The position numbers were made by a program, and so were the translations under genes. From an uncultured Bacteroidaceae bacterium (lineage in GTDB: Bacteria; Bacteroidota; Bacteroidia; Bacteroidales; Bacteroidaceae), in NCBI GenBank assembly GCA_905234125.1, contig CAJOGQ010000005.1:1-56041 (forward strand): a stretch of DNA of 56,041 bases. The letters run 5' to 3'. The first letter of the stretch is position 1. Each line of letters opens with the position of its first letter. The notes beneath the pieces were generated by a model. The model saw only the letters and a list, made by a program, of their open reading frames with translations. It was not told where the DNA came from and ran no database searches. This document shows, in pieces, positions 29,718 through 39,500 of this stretch.

Positions 29718-30676
29718 CGGCGGTAGAGGTATTTGTTGAAGCCAATCATGAGGTCGTGGGTGTAGTAATGGTGCTTCAGGTGGTTGAAGGTGGACTGCTG
29801 GATTTGTGCGACGTAGCCCACTCGGAGGGTGTAGCGGCGGATGGGGATGTCGAGGGTGATCTTGTGGCGCATGGAGGGCATGTTGCCGGGGTAGGCGAAG
29901 ACGACGTTGTGGTCTTTCTGCCCCAGGGTGAATGCCTCGTAGTAGCTCTGTCCGTAGTTGGGCGAGAAGGCGATGCCGATGAAGGGCAGCCACACCTGGT
30001 AGCGCCAGAGGTAGTGGTGGCGTGCTATCTGCATGTCGTAGGTGGCCATCCCACTCACGTCTATCATGAGGCCGGCCTTGGCCTGAGCCGGATTGTTGCC
30101 GCTGCGGTCGATGTAGATGCCTCCGATGTAGCCCGATGCCACGAGTCCGGCGGAGAAGTTCCATCGGGGGAGAGAGGAGGTGCGGGACGAGGTGCGAGGT
30201 GCAAGAGGATTGACGGTGTTGCCGCCCATGAAGTTGTAGAACCATCCTTGGGAATAGCGGATGCCTCCTGCATACTCGTCGCGATTGCGGGTGTGGTTCT
30301 TGTTGATGGAGGCGTTGACGTCGATGAGTGACTGGTTGGAGACTCTGCCCTGCCACAGGTTCGTCATGCGCATTGTCTCACGCTGGATGCGGATGTCTGT
30401 GCCCTTGTAGTTGTAGGGAGACAGGTATGTGTCGAGCACGTTTGCCCAACCTGCGCCAAAGAGGGTGGAGTGGAGAACCTCTTTGTTGATATCAGGGGCG
30501 AGGGGCGAGAAACTGGGGGCAAGAGTATTGTCTGTGCTTTGAGTATCCTCCTGCACCTTGCTCCTTGCTCCTTGCCCCTGAGCAGTAAGGCTCAGCAACA
30601 GCATGATTGCCGTTGCCAAAGCCCCCCAGCCCCCAAAGGGGGAGGCCTGACGGGGTGTATGGTGTGCTGTCTTCAT
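29714..30676 (-). CDS. DUF3316-like outer-membrane-associated protein
   Basis: 320 residues with a signal-like N terminus (ending LLLSLTAQG). The body is rich in aromatic strands (DTYLSPYNYKGTDIRIQRE, YAGGIRYSQGWFYNF) and ends like a beta-barrel strand (MIGFNKYLYRR). It resembles the DUF3316 family of Bacteroidales. The function is unknown. Directly after the signal peptide it carries the palindrome-encoded insert GQGARSKVQEDTQ, STDNT and LAPSFSPLAP. A second repeat-like segment (LAPRTSSRTSSLP) lies near residue 150. The start at 30676 avoids three extra residues (MCR). Confidence 0.65.
   Translation of the reverse strand: MKTAHHTPRQASPFGGWGALATAIMLLLSLTAQGQGARSKVQEDTQSTDNTLAPSFSPLAPDINKEVLHSTLFGAGWANVLDTYLSPYNYKGTDIRIQRETMRMTNLWQGRVSNQSLIDVNASINKNHTRNRDEYAGGIRYSQGWFYNFMGGNTVNPLAPRTSSRTSSLPRWNFSAGLVASGYIGGIYIDRSGNNPAQAKAGLMIDVSGMATYDMQIARHHYLWRYQVWLPFIGIAFSPNYGQSYYEAFTLGQKDHNVVFAYPGNMPSMRHKITLDIPIRRYTLRVGYVAQIQQSTFNHLKHHYYTHDLMIGFNKYLYRR
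30494..30581. repeat. In-frame palindromic element in the DUF3316-like gene
   Basis: The left arm of AGGGGCG units (30494-30525) is complementary to the right arm of CTTGCTC/CTTGCCC units (30550-30581). The centre matches that of 23023-23107: over 38 aligned bases, 30 are identical. Confidence 0.88.
30621..30646. repeat. GCCCCC/GGGGGC hairpin in the signal-peptide region
   Basis: CCCCC AAA GGGGG with flanking GCC/GGC encodes part of ASPFGGWGALA, ahead of the hydrophobic core of the signal peptide. Confidence 0.5.
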
Positions 30677-30704
30677 CCTACACATTATATAATATATAAG
30701 GGGC

Positions 30705-33458
30705 TTAGAAGAGTTTCAGTTGTCCCGTTATCTCATCGCGGATGTCGGAGTCACTCTTTCCTTCATCTGGGTCTGCCACCTCCTCGATTTCCTCCACAGG
30801 CTCCTCTTCCCCTTCTTCTTCTGGGAATCGGGTGGGCTCGAGTTCCGTCACTTGGTCGAGGGCATAGGTGGTGAGACGTTTTCCTTTTGCCTTGAAGCCC
30901 TTGACGGCGATGTACTCCTCTGCATCCACCTCGAGAGGGCCACGGAAGGTGTCGGGCTCGAGGAAGGTGAGCTGGAGACGAGGGTAGGGGGTGTCAGTCA
31001 GCAGAATCAGTTGGCTATTGGGATTCTCACCCAAGAAACTCTGCTTCTTCTTCGAATCCTCGAACACAAAACGCTTGATGTAGGGCTGGTTCTGATTCTC
31101 GGCATCCCACAGGACAGCCGTCCAGACCTTCTTGGGCTTGAACTTCTCGATGCGCAGGATGTTCTGCTCGTAGTGGTTGTTGGCATCGAAGTTGGTGAGG
31201 TAGTACTCGCCAGTGGGAAGCACCACAAGTATCTGCTCGTCGTTGAGGAACTCACCCAGGTACTCGCCGTGTTCGTCGTAGTTGATGCGCTGTACATCAG
31301 GATCCCACCACACCTTCAGACCGCCTAACGTGCTGCCACCATGTGCCTTCAGCAGGATGCGGTAGATCTCGTGCTTCGTCAGCTGATTGCCACGAGCCGT
31401 CCTGCCCTTGATCTCCACCTCGCTGAAGTCCTTCTCGAAGACGAGCTTCTTCAGCTTCTCCTGGGGCTTGAGGGTGATCTTGATGATTTCGGCCTCACCA
31501 TTGCTGTTGGCTGAGAACCACGTCACCTTCGACTTGGGAGTGCCCATCGTCAGGTCGTACTCACGGTCACGGGTCACGCCAGTCACGCTGAAACGCTTGA
31601 TGTAGGTGACTCCTGTCGCGCCGTCCTTGTAGGTGGCGTTGTAGATGGTGCGTATGTCGTTCTTCTTGAACACAGCCACATGGATGACCTCCACCTTGCG
31701 CTTCTCTGCCTTGCTGCGTTCCGTCTCGCCAATGAACACCTTCTCTGCCACCTTGATGACCTTGTAGGTGCCATCCTTGTAGAAGATGATGATGTCGTCG
31801 ATGTCGGAGCAGTTGCAGACGAACTCGTCCTTCTTCAACCCCGTGCCGATGAATCCCTCTGCACGGTTGATGTAGAGCTTCTGGTTTGCCTCTGCCACCG
31901 TCGCCGCCTGAATGGTGTCGAAGTTGCGAATCTCCGTCAGACGTGGATGCTCTGCCCCATACTTCTTCTGGAGGAAACGGAACCATTCGGCAGTCACCTC
32001 GATGAGGTTGGCAAGGTCACGCTCTATCTGCTCCAGTTCTGCCTTCAGACGGGCTATGAGTTCGTCGGCCTTGTCCTTGTTGAACTTGAGGATGCGGGCC
32101 ATCTTGATTTCCATGAGTTTCAGGATGTCATCCCTCGTCACCTCACGCACAAACATCTCATAGAAGGGCTTCAGACGGGAATCCACATAGTCGATGGCAA
32201 CGTCCATGTTCTTGGCATTTTCAAATTCCTTGGCCTTGTAGATGCGCTCCTCGATGAAGATCTTCTCTAAAGAGCAGAAGTGCAGTTGTTCGAGCAGTTC
32301 GCCTCGACGGATTTCCAGTTCTCGCTTGATGAGGTGCTTAGTGTAGTCCACACTCTTGCGCAACACGTCACTCACCGTCAGGAACTTCGGCATGCGGTCG
32401 TCGATGACACAGCAGTTGGGTGAGATGCTGATCTCGCAATCCGTGAAGGCATAGAGGGCATCGATGGTCTTGTCGCTGGAGGCACCTGGCATCAGATGGA
32501 TGACAATCTCCACCCCTGCCGCTGTCAGGTCTTCCACTTTTCGAGCCTTGATTTTTCCCTTCTCAATGGCCTTGAGGATGGAGTCGATGAACTGGCTTGG
32601 CTTCGAGGGAGAACCCGTTGTCTTTCCGTAGGGAAGTTCTGTGATGGCAAGGGTCTTGTTGTCGCGCTTCTCTATCTTGGCACGAACTCTGACCATACCT
32701 CCGCGCTGTCCGTCGTTGTATTTCGACACATCGATGGAGCCACCTGTCTGGAAGTCCGGATAGAGTTGGAAGGGTTCGTCGTGCAGATAGTGAACCGCTG
32801 CATCACAAAGTTCGTTGAAGTTGTGAGGCAGTATCTTGGAACTCAATCCCACAGCAATGCCCTCCACTCCCTGAGCGAGGAGGAGTGGGAATTTGACAGG
32901 CAATGAGATGGGTTCCTTGTTACGTCCGTCGTAAGAGAGTTTCCACTCTGTCGTCTTGGGGTTGAACAAGATGTCGAGTGCAAACTTAGAGAGTCGAGCC
33001 TCGATATAACGACCTGCGGCGGCATCGTCACCTGTGAGGATATTTCCCCAGTTGCCCTGGCAGTCGATGAGCAGGTTCTTCTGTCCCATCTGCACCAAGG
33101 CGTCCTTGATGGAGGCATCGCCATGAGGGTGGAACTGCATGGTGTGTCCCACGATGTTTGCCACCTTGTTGTAGCGTCCGTCATCCATCCGCTTCATCGA
33201 GTGGAGGATGCGTCGCTGCACAGGTTTCAGACCGTCCATGATATGTGGCACAGCACGTTCGAGGATCACGTAAGATGCGTAATCCAGGAACCAGTTCTGG
33301 TACATGCCACTCAGATGGTGTGTGATGCTGTCTTTCATCATGGTAGGGTCGTAGTCACTCTTGGGTGGCTGACCGCCGGCTGGAGGAGAAGCATCCAAAG
33401 CCTCTTCCTCCACGGGCTCCTCCATGATTTCTTCGTTGTCGTTATATTCTTCGCTCAT
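30705..33458 (-). CDS. parC: DNA topoisomerase IV subunit A
   Basis: 917 residues. After an acidic N-terminal leader of about 40 residues comes the type IIA breakage-reunion domain: LDYASYVILERAVPHIMDGLKPVQRRIL and GDASIKDALVQMGQ, with a catalytic tyrosine expected in the AAAGRYIEARLS region. A C-terminal DNA-wrapping domain and an acidic tail follow. It cuts and passes DNA to unlink daughter chromosomes. The partner parE is not in the window. The AT-rich palindrome at 33474-33584 lies just upstream. Confidence 0.93.
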   Translation of the reverse strand: MSEEYNDNEEIMEEPVEEEALDASPPAGGQPPKSDYDPTMMKDSITHHLSGMYQNWFLDYASYVILERAVPHIMDGLKPVQRRILHSMKRMDDGRYNKVANIVGHTMQFHPHGDASIKDALVQMGQKNLLIDCQGNWGNILTGDDAAAGRYIEARLSKFALDILFNPKTTEWKLSYDGRNKEPISLPVKFPLLLAQGVEGIAVGLSSKILPHNFNELCDAAVHYLHDEPFQLYPDFQTGGSIDVSKYNDGQRGGMVRVRAKIEKRDNKTLAITELPYGKTTGSPSKPSQFIDSILKAIEKGKIKARKVEDLTAAGVEIVIHLMPGASSDKTIDALYAFTDCEISISPNCCVIDDRMPKFLTVSDVLRKSVDYTKHLIKRELEIRRGELLEQLHFCSLEKIFIEERIYKAKEFENAKNMDVAIDYVDSRLKPFYEMFVREVTRDDILKLMEIKMARILKFNKDKADELIARLKAELEQIERDLANLIEVTAEWFRFLQKKYGAEHPRLTEIRNFDTIQAATVAEANQKLYINRAEGFIGTGLKKDEFVCNCSDIDDIIIFYKDGTYKVIKVAEKVFIGETERSKAEKRKVEVIHVAVFKKNDIRTIYNATYKDGATGVTYIKRFSVTGVTRDREYDLTMGTPKSKVTWFSANSNGEAEIIKITLKPQEKLKKLVFEKDFSEVEIKGRTARGNQLTKHEIYRILLKAHGGSTLGGLKVWWDPDVQRINYDEHGEYLGEFLNDEQILVVLPTGEYYLTNFDANNHYEQNILRIEKFKPKKVWTAVLWDAENQNQPYIKRFVFEDSKKKQSFLGENPNSQLILLTDTPYPRLQLTFLEPDTFRGPLEVDAEEYIAVKGFKAKGKRLTTYALDQVTELEPTRFPEEEGEEEPVEEIEEVADPDEGKSDSDIRDEITGQLKLF

Positions 33459-33473
33459 TTGATATTATTTAAG

Positions 33474-33584
33474 TTGCGGCAAGCCGCCGAAGAAAAAATA
33501 AGTAAAAATAGATAAAGATATAAAAAAACTTTTTTTTAATTTTTCCTTATTTTTTTATATTTTTCTTTTGGCGGCTTGCCGCAA
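33474..33584. repeat. AT-rich palindromic element with GC-rich tips, copy 2
   Basis: TTGCGGCAAGCCGCC at 33474-33488 is the exact complement of the bases ending at 33584. A-rich and T-rich arms of about 40 bases pair between them. It lies between the parC start and the ackA stop. Its layout is the same as at 2872-3012. Confidence 0.85.
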
Positions 33585-33597
33585 TAATCATACTATT

Positions 33598-34794
33598 TTA
33601 CTTAGTTAACTCAAGAGTGTCGAGGGCAATCATCAGTTCCTCATCCGTTGGGATGCAGCAGATGATGACTTTCGAGTCATCAGTGGAGAGGATGGCCTCT
33701 TTGGCACGGCAGGCCTTGTTCTTGGCATCGTCGAGTTTGATTCCCATGAACTCCAAGCCCTGTGTGGCACCCTCACGCACTTCGTACTGGTTCTCGCCAG
33801 CACCACCTGTGAAGAGGATGATGTCCACACCTCCCATTGCGGCAGCGTACTCACCAATGTACTTCTTGATGCGATAGCAATACATGTCCTTGGCCAGACG
33901 TGCCTTGTCGTTGCCGTTGGCGATGCCTGCAAGGATGTCGCGGAAGTCAGAAAAGCCTTCACTCACACCCAGCAGACCTGACTGCTTGTTGAGGAGGTTG
34001 CTGATGCCCTTGGTGTCGAGGTTCAGTTTGTCCATCAGGAAAGTCACGGCACCTGCATCGATGTCGCCAGAACGGGTTCCCATGATGAGGCCTTCGAGTG
34101 GCGTCAGACCCATCGAGGTATCGATACACTTGCCATCCTTCACGGCAGCGATGGAAGCACCATTGCCGATGTGGCAGGTGATAATCTTCTTGCCTTCTGG
34201 CTTCACACCCAAGAACTCACACACACGCTGACTCACATAGCGGTGGCTCGTTCCGTGGAAACCATAACGGCGCACCCCATACTTCGTGTACAGCTCGTAG
34301 GGTAGGGCGTACATGTAGGCATAGTCAGGCATCGTCTGATGGAATGCCGTATCAAACACACCCACCTGTGGGATGTTTGGCAACAACGCACTTACAGCAT
34401 TCACACCCTTGATGTTGGCTGGGTTGTGGAGAGGAGCCAGGTCGTTGCATTTGGCAAAAGCTTCCATCACCTCTGGGGTCAGGAGCACGGACTTGTTGAA
34501 CTTCTCACCACCATGCACCATGCGGTGACCCACGGCATCCAGTTCGTCGAGGCTCTTGAGCACGGCAAACTCGCCCTGCGTCAATACCTCAAAAATCCAC
34601 TGCACACCAGCTGTGTGTTCCTTCACCGGCTTCTCCATCTTGTGCTTCTCGCCATTCAGCTTCACGGTGATGAACGAGTCAGGCAAACCAATCTTCTCAA
34701 TACCGCCAGAGGTAATCACGCTCTGGTCAGTCATGTCATACAATGCATATTTAATCGAACTGCTGCCACAGTTAAGAACAAGAATCTTTTTCAT
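33598..34794 (-). CDS. ackA: Acetate kinase
   Basis: 398 residues, full length. It begins KKILVLNCGSSSIKYALYD and contains the family motifs RRYGFHGTSHRYVS, CHIGNGASIAAVKDGKCIDTSMG and FTGGAGEN. It makes ATP and acetate from acetyl phosphate supplied by Pta. It lies downstream of pta on the same strand, but the 515-base element with the four-helix-bundle gene sits between them, with one arm starting six bases from the ackA start codon. Confidence 0.97.
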   Translation of the reverse strand: MKKILVLNCGSSSIKYALYDMTDQSVITSGGIEKIGLPDSFITVKLNGEKHKMEKPVKEHTAGVQWIFEVLTQGEFAVLKSLDELDAVGHRMVHGGEKFNKSVLLTPEVMEAFAKCNDLAPLHNPANIKGVNAVSALLPNIPQVGVFDTAFHQTMPDYAYMYALPYELYTKYGVRRYGFHGTSHRYVSQRVCEFLGVKPEGKKIITCHIGNGASIAAVKDGKCIDTSMGLTPLEGLIMGTRSGDIDAGAVTFLMDKLNLDTKGISNLLNKQSGLLGVSEGFSDFRDILAGIANGNDKARLAKDMYCYRIKKYIGEYAAAMGGVDIILFTGGAGENQYEVREGATQGLEFMGIKLDDAKNKACRAKEAILSTDDSKVIICCIPTDEELMIALDTLELTK

Positions 34795-34800
34795 TTGAAA

Positions 34801-35315
34801 AGTGAAAAGTGAAAAGTGAAAAGTGAAAAATCTAAGTTACCTTTGGTTCGTTAGAAATACTCTTCTTACTCACTTTTTTGTGTTATTTAATTATTATAGT
34901 TTGATTTTTCTTTGATGTTTTTAATGAAGCGACAAGCATTGCGATGATTTCATCCAAATCAGCAGACATACTGTCATGTTGCTGATCGGTGAGAACTTGG
35001 CCTTCTTTTAGCACGTTTAACCATCTGCGTGTTTCACTTGCTTCTTTTAATGCTATATGGAGTTTAGTGATAAAGTCAGCAGGACTTTGAGCGAATTGCG
35101 ACTCGCCGATATTAGCGGAAATCGAAGTTCCAGACCTTAAAATCTGGTTATATACTGAAGCCAAATGCTTATCGCCATTTTCATACAGATGCTGTACCAT
35201 CTTGATGATTCTACCCGCAAAAGCCGCGCTTTTTATAGATAGAGGTGATTGGGAACTTTCATACATTTTGATTCAGTAACTTAGATTTTTCACTTTTCAC
35301 TCTTCACTTTTCACT
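34801..35315 (-). mobile_element. Inverted-repeat unit carrying the four-helix-bundle gene
   Basis: 40-base ends (34801-34840 and the complement of 35276-35315) match at 39 of 40. They are made of AGTGAAA units followed by AATCTAAGTTAC. The only gene inside is the four-helix-bundle protein. No target-site duplication is evident by eye, and no transposase is encoded. The shorter copies A (20966-21066) and B (22732-22829) share these ends. Confidence 0.75.
34883..35266 (-). CDS. Four helix bundle protein (23S rRNA intervening-sequence family)
   Basis: 127 residues, predicted as four amphipathic helices. The family signature is clear: ILRSGTSISANIGESQFAQS, then DFITKLHIALKEASETRRWL. The C terminus is Lys-rich. 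Relatives occur inside intervening sequences of 23S rRNA genes and resemble Avd, the accessory protein of diversity-generating retroelements that binds nucleic acid and reverse transcriptase. Here the gene sits between pta and ackA inside 40-base inverted ends. No reverse transcriptase or rRNA gene is nearby. Its biochemical role is unknown. Confidence 0.9.
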   Translation of the reverse strand: MYESSQSPLSIKSAAFAGRIIKMVQHLYENGDKHLASVYNQILRSGTSISANIGESQFAQSPADFITKLHIALKEASETRRWLNVLKEGQVLTDQQHDSMSADLDEIIAMLVASLKTSKKNQTIIIK

Positions 35316-35319
35316 CCAT

Positions 35320-36330
35320 TCATGAATGGGAGTCCATTGCTTGGCAAGCCGTGATGGCTACCATCTTATAAATATCATCTACTGAACAGCCACGGCTCAG
35401 GTCGTTCACGGGTCGTGCGATACCCTGAAGAATCGGGCCAATGGCATCGGCATTGCCCAGACGTTGCACGAGTTTGTAGGCAATGTTGCCCACTTCGAGA
35501 CAAGGAGCTACAAGCACGTTGGCCTTACCGGCGATGTCGCTTCCTGGTGCCTTCTTTTGACCTACAGATGGAACCAACGCAGCATCGGCTTGCAGTTCGC
35601 CATCAATCTTCAGGGCAGGGTCGAGTTCCTTGGCCAGACGTGTGGCTTCCACAACCTTGTCCACCACCTCATGCTTGGCACTTCCCTTTGTCGAGAACGA
35701 CAGCATGGCTACACGTGGGTCGGCAAAGCCTGCCACACTCTTGGCGGTCTGAGCCGTGCAGACAGCAATCTGAGCCAACTGGCTGGCATCAGGCATTGGA
35801 GTCACAGCCACATCACCCATCACGAGCACACCCTCCTCGCCATACTGAGGAGTCTGGGTGATCAGCAACATCGCGCCACTCACGCAAGTGATGCCAGGAG
35901 CACACTTGATGATCTGGAGGGCTGGACGGAGCGTGTCGCCTGTTGTGGAGAGGGCACCAGAGATTTGTCCGTCGGCATCGCCACTCTTGATGATGAGGCA
36001 ACCAAAATACAGAGGATCCATCACTTGCTCACGAGCCTTCTCGATGGTCATGCCCTTCTTCTGACGAAGTTGGAAGAGCAACTGTGCATACTCCTCAGTC
36101 TTCTCTGAGGTGGCAGGGTCGATGATGGTAGCCTTGCCGATATGCTTCAGTCCCAACTTGTCGGCCAAAGCAAAGATTTCTTCCTTATTGCCGATGAGGA
36201 TGATGTCGGCGATGTCGTCAGCAAGACTCTTGTCGGCGGCAGTCAGAGTGCGCTCCTCCAGAGACTCTGGGAGCACGATGCGCTGTTTGTTTGCTTTTGC
36301 ACGCGCAATAATACTTTCAATTAAAGCCAT
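35320..36330 (-). CDS. pta: Phosphate acetyltransferase
   Basis: 336 residues, the short form with only the catalytic domain. Visible signatures are RIVLPESLEERT near the start, GCLIIKSGDADGQISGALSTTGDTLRPALQ, and ANVLVAPCLEVGNIAYKLVQRLG toward the end. It converts acetyl-CoA and phosphate to acetyl phosphate, which AckA then uses. A full Bacteroidota promoter lies upstream. Its TGA lies four bases before the element separating it from ackA. Confidence 0.96.
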   Translation of the reverse strand: MALIESIIARAKANKQRIVLPESLEERTLTAADKSLADDIADIILIGNKEEIFALADKLGLKHIGKATIIDPATSEKTEEYAQLLFQLRQKKGMTIEKAREQVMDPLYFGCLIIKSGDADGQISGALSTTGDTLRPALQIIKCAPGITCVSGAMLLITQTPQYGEEGVLVMGDVAVTPMPDASQLAQIAVCTAQTAKSVAGFADPRVAMLSFSTKGSAKHEVVDKVVEATRLAKELDPALKIDGELQADAALVPSVGQKKAPGSDIAGKANVLVAPCLEVGNIAYKLVQRLGNADAIGPILQGIARPVNDLSRGCSVDDIYKMVAITACQAMDSHS

Positions 36331-36346
36331 AATTATATTTACTATT

Positions 36347-36367
36347 TGACAATTTACAATTTACAAT
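36347..36367. repeat. CAATTTA heptad tract in the pta leader
   Basis: GACAATTTACAATTTACAAT repeats with a 7-base period between the pta promoter and start codon. Confidence 0.65.
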
Positions 36368-36393
36368 CAAGTCCGAGATTTAGAGTTATGTTG

Positions 36394-36425
36394 CAAAGAT
36401 ACGAGTTTTCTCTGACTCTCCCAAA
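36394..36425 (-). promoter_or_regulatory. Promoter for pta
   Basis: On the minus strand TTTG (36422-36425), a 20-base spacer and TATCTTTG (36394-36401). It matches the Bacteroidota pattern fully. Confidence 0.75.
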
Positions 36426-36560
36426 CGCCATGCAGAAAAAACTTACTTTTCAGCCCTTCTTTTCCTCAAAAATGCCGAAATGACATTTCTCTGAACACAA
36501 GATGTAACCTATTCACAAATAGATGAAACATGGCAGGCACCCTGTTTGGAAAAGACTCTT

Positions 36561-36568
36561 TACCTTTG
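36561..36568 (+). promoter_or_regulatory. -7 box for the GH98 gene
   Basis: TACCTTTG, 28 bases before the ATG at 36596. No clear -33 box at the usual distance. It supports the 36596 start. Confidence 0.5.
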
Positions 36569-36595
36569 CACGCAAATACCAAAATCACATTTTGT

Positions 36596-39500
36596 ATGAA
36601 AAAAATCTCTACTCAACTCATCTTGGCGATGGCCTTTCTGATGGCATCGCTCACCCTGTCGGCACAAACTCGCCGACCCATCGATTCACAGCATCCTCTT
36701 TGGATGGTTCACATTGACGTTTGGAACCAGGCAGACCCTCAGAAGATTATCGACCTGATTCCTGATGACATCAAGCCGTATGTCTGCATGAACCTCTCGC
36801 TCTCGTGCAGTTACAAGACTGACAGGAACGTCTATGAGAAGCCTCAGAATGCTGTGCGAACCTACAAATCGTGGGCATCCGTTTGTCAGTTGAATGGCTT
36901 GTGGTTCACTTGCCAGCCTGCCAGTGGTGGTCACACCCACATTCAGGATGACGACCTCGAGACTTTCGAGTATTTCTTCAAGGCTTACCCCAACTTCCTC
37001 GGCTGGAACTATGCTGAGCAGTTCTGGGGTTTCGATGAGCCTGGCGACAAGAGTTCCAGCACTCAGGCCTCACGTATCGCCCTGTTTGCCAAGTTGGTGC
37101 CCATGCATCATCAGTATGGTGGTGTGCTGACCGTCTCCTTCTGTGGCAACATCTGGTCACATCCACTGAACCCAATCGGCATGATGAAGCGCAACAAGGA
37201 CTTGCTGAAGGCTTGTCAAGACTATCCAGAGGCTATCCTGTGGCTCTACAAGTACACCACGTCTTCCTGTTTCTACAACAACGAGAGTGTCACTTTTGGT
37301 CCCTTCATTGCAGGTTTGGCTAACAACTATGGTGTGCGCTACGACAACTGCGGATGGAATGGTGCGTTGGGTGCCATCTTGGGTGATGGTCACGGCAAGA
37401 AATACCCAGGTGCTGCCGGCATCGGTACGGTGATGGAGCAGACCTGCGTGAATGGTGGTGCTGTGTGGGATGGTCCTGAGTTGATATGGACTGAAGATTT
37501 CAAGAATTTGAACGACACCCAGGTGGATGGCTACACCCGTCGCAACTGGGGCATCTATTCCAACTTCCAGGCAATCTGGCTCGATATGTGGCGCAAGATT
37601 ATCGATGGCACCATGTACATCCCTACTCGTGAGGAGGTTGTGAACAAGACCAAGATTGTGGTCATCAACAACGTGACCAGTGGTAGTGACGAGGACAAGT
37701 ATGCCACATGGGGCGACCTCTACGATGGTCTCTACAAGCAGACTGACCCCTTCAACAAGAACAACGGACAGTGGATGGACAACTACTGCTACTTCAAGAA
37801 GACGGGTCGCTATGGTGCCATTCCGATGGTGCCAGGACTCTACGACGACCTCGCCAAGAGCATCCCTGTGCAGGTGAAGAAATCTGCCCGCTGGAGCAAT
37901 CAGACTAAGAAAGTGTCTGACTTCAATGCCCAATATCCAGAGGTGAGTACGGGCGACCTCTACGTGAACCGCTACAAGAACCAGCTGGTCACCTACACGC
38001 CCTACACCTACCTTAACTCCAAGACTTCGGCTTCGGCCAAGATTCCTCTCCAGTACAACACCTGCGAGACTCTCGAACTCACTTGGGATCAGTTGAGCAG
38101 TGGCCTCGTCCGTGAGTATTCCGACCATATCGACTTCTATCTGAATAACTTCCGCGATGACATCACCACCCAGCAGACTGACAAGATTGTGGTGACGGGT
38201 GTCGCTTCTGAGCCTACCTATACGCTCACCAAGCATCGTTCCAGTGCTACAGGCACAGCTACTTATAATGCCACAGCCACGGCCTCCTACGATGCTGAAG
38301 CCAAGACCTACACCCTCAGCGTGAAGCATCGTGCCCCTGTCGATGTCACTATCAACTGCGCAGGCACAGCCACAGAGCGCAACACAGACCCGCTCCCTGC
38401 TACGGCTCTGCCCACCCCAAAACAGCCAGAGGCATTTGTGGGTTCTATCGTCATCGAGGCTGAGAACATGGATTACAAGAGCATCAAAAGCTGCTGTGGC
38501 ACCTCCAATGGCAACATCCCCTTGAATGCTTATCCCAACCTGCGTGAGTTTGCTGGTCTGGGCTTCATCGATATGGGCACCAACACGGCTGGCTCTCTCC
38601 GTCATCAGCTCAAACTGAAGCAGGGTGGGGAATATGACATATATGTGCGCTATTGCAACACCACCAAGTCGGGCAACCTCCGTCTCACCGTCAATGGAAA
38701 GACACTCAATGCCTCCTGCGAGAAAGTGAAGCTGAACGAATGGCATAAGGCGAAAGTGACGGCCACCATGAAGGAGGGCACCAACAACCTTGTCATCACC
38801 AACACAAGTGGCATCGGCATGTATATCGACCAGATCATCTACACTCCAGCAGGCACAGAGGCAGAGAAGTTCGCTGTCACCATCCGTGACGCTGAACATG
38901 GAAAGGTTGAGGCTAATGTGAAGGAAGCAAGCGAAGGCGAGACTGTCACCCTGACCGTCACTCCTGATGCAGGATATGCGCTGAAGGAACTGCGTGTGGT
39001 CAACTCTGTTTACTTCACTCAGGACAAGACTATCCCTGTGGCCGATGGCAACACCATCACTTTCACCATGATCGACGACAACATGACCATCAAGCCCGTC
39101 TTTGCTGATGCCACAGCGGTTTACACTCTTGATTTCTCTGAAGTGCTGGCAGGTACCGTTCCACAGGGTTGGCGTGCAACTCAAGGCGGCAACGAAGTGC
39201 ACGAATATCCCAACTCCTACTCATCTGGCGCCCGCACCTTCTCAGGCTTCACTGGCTATCAGGGCAAGGCCTTCTACTGGCGCGATGAAAATGCTGAATA
39301 TGGCAAGCAGACCAGCTATCCGCTGAACCTCCAGCCAGGCGAATACAAATTCACCTTCGCAATGGCTGCTTGGAAGGGAAACCCCAAGTACAAGGCTCAA
39401 ATCCTCGATGCATCAGGCAACGCTGTAGTCGAATCCAACACCTACACTGCCTCGCCCAACGCCAACGGCAACACAAGTGCCAGCATCAAGTCGGCCAAAG

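Noticed and set aside
29718..30356. N-terminal extension of the S41 peptidase
   Set aside because: The Arg/His/Pro-rich residues are the out-of-frame shadow of the DUF3316-like gene. The ATG at 29715-29717 starts a clean lipoprotein signal.
34883..35266. Part of a diversity-generating retroelement
   Set aside because: Although the family resembles Avd, there is no reverse transcriptase, template repeat or variable repeat in the window.
34801..35315. Ordinary insertion sequence
   Set aside because: There is no transposase. The only gene is a four-helix-bundle protein, and no target duplication could be seen.
37157..39202. Long open frame on the minus strand opposite GH98
   Set aside because: It is antisense to a clear GH98 enzyme, has no recognisable motifs and is explained by codon bias of the real gene.
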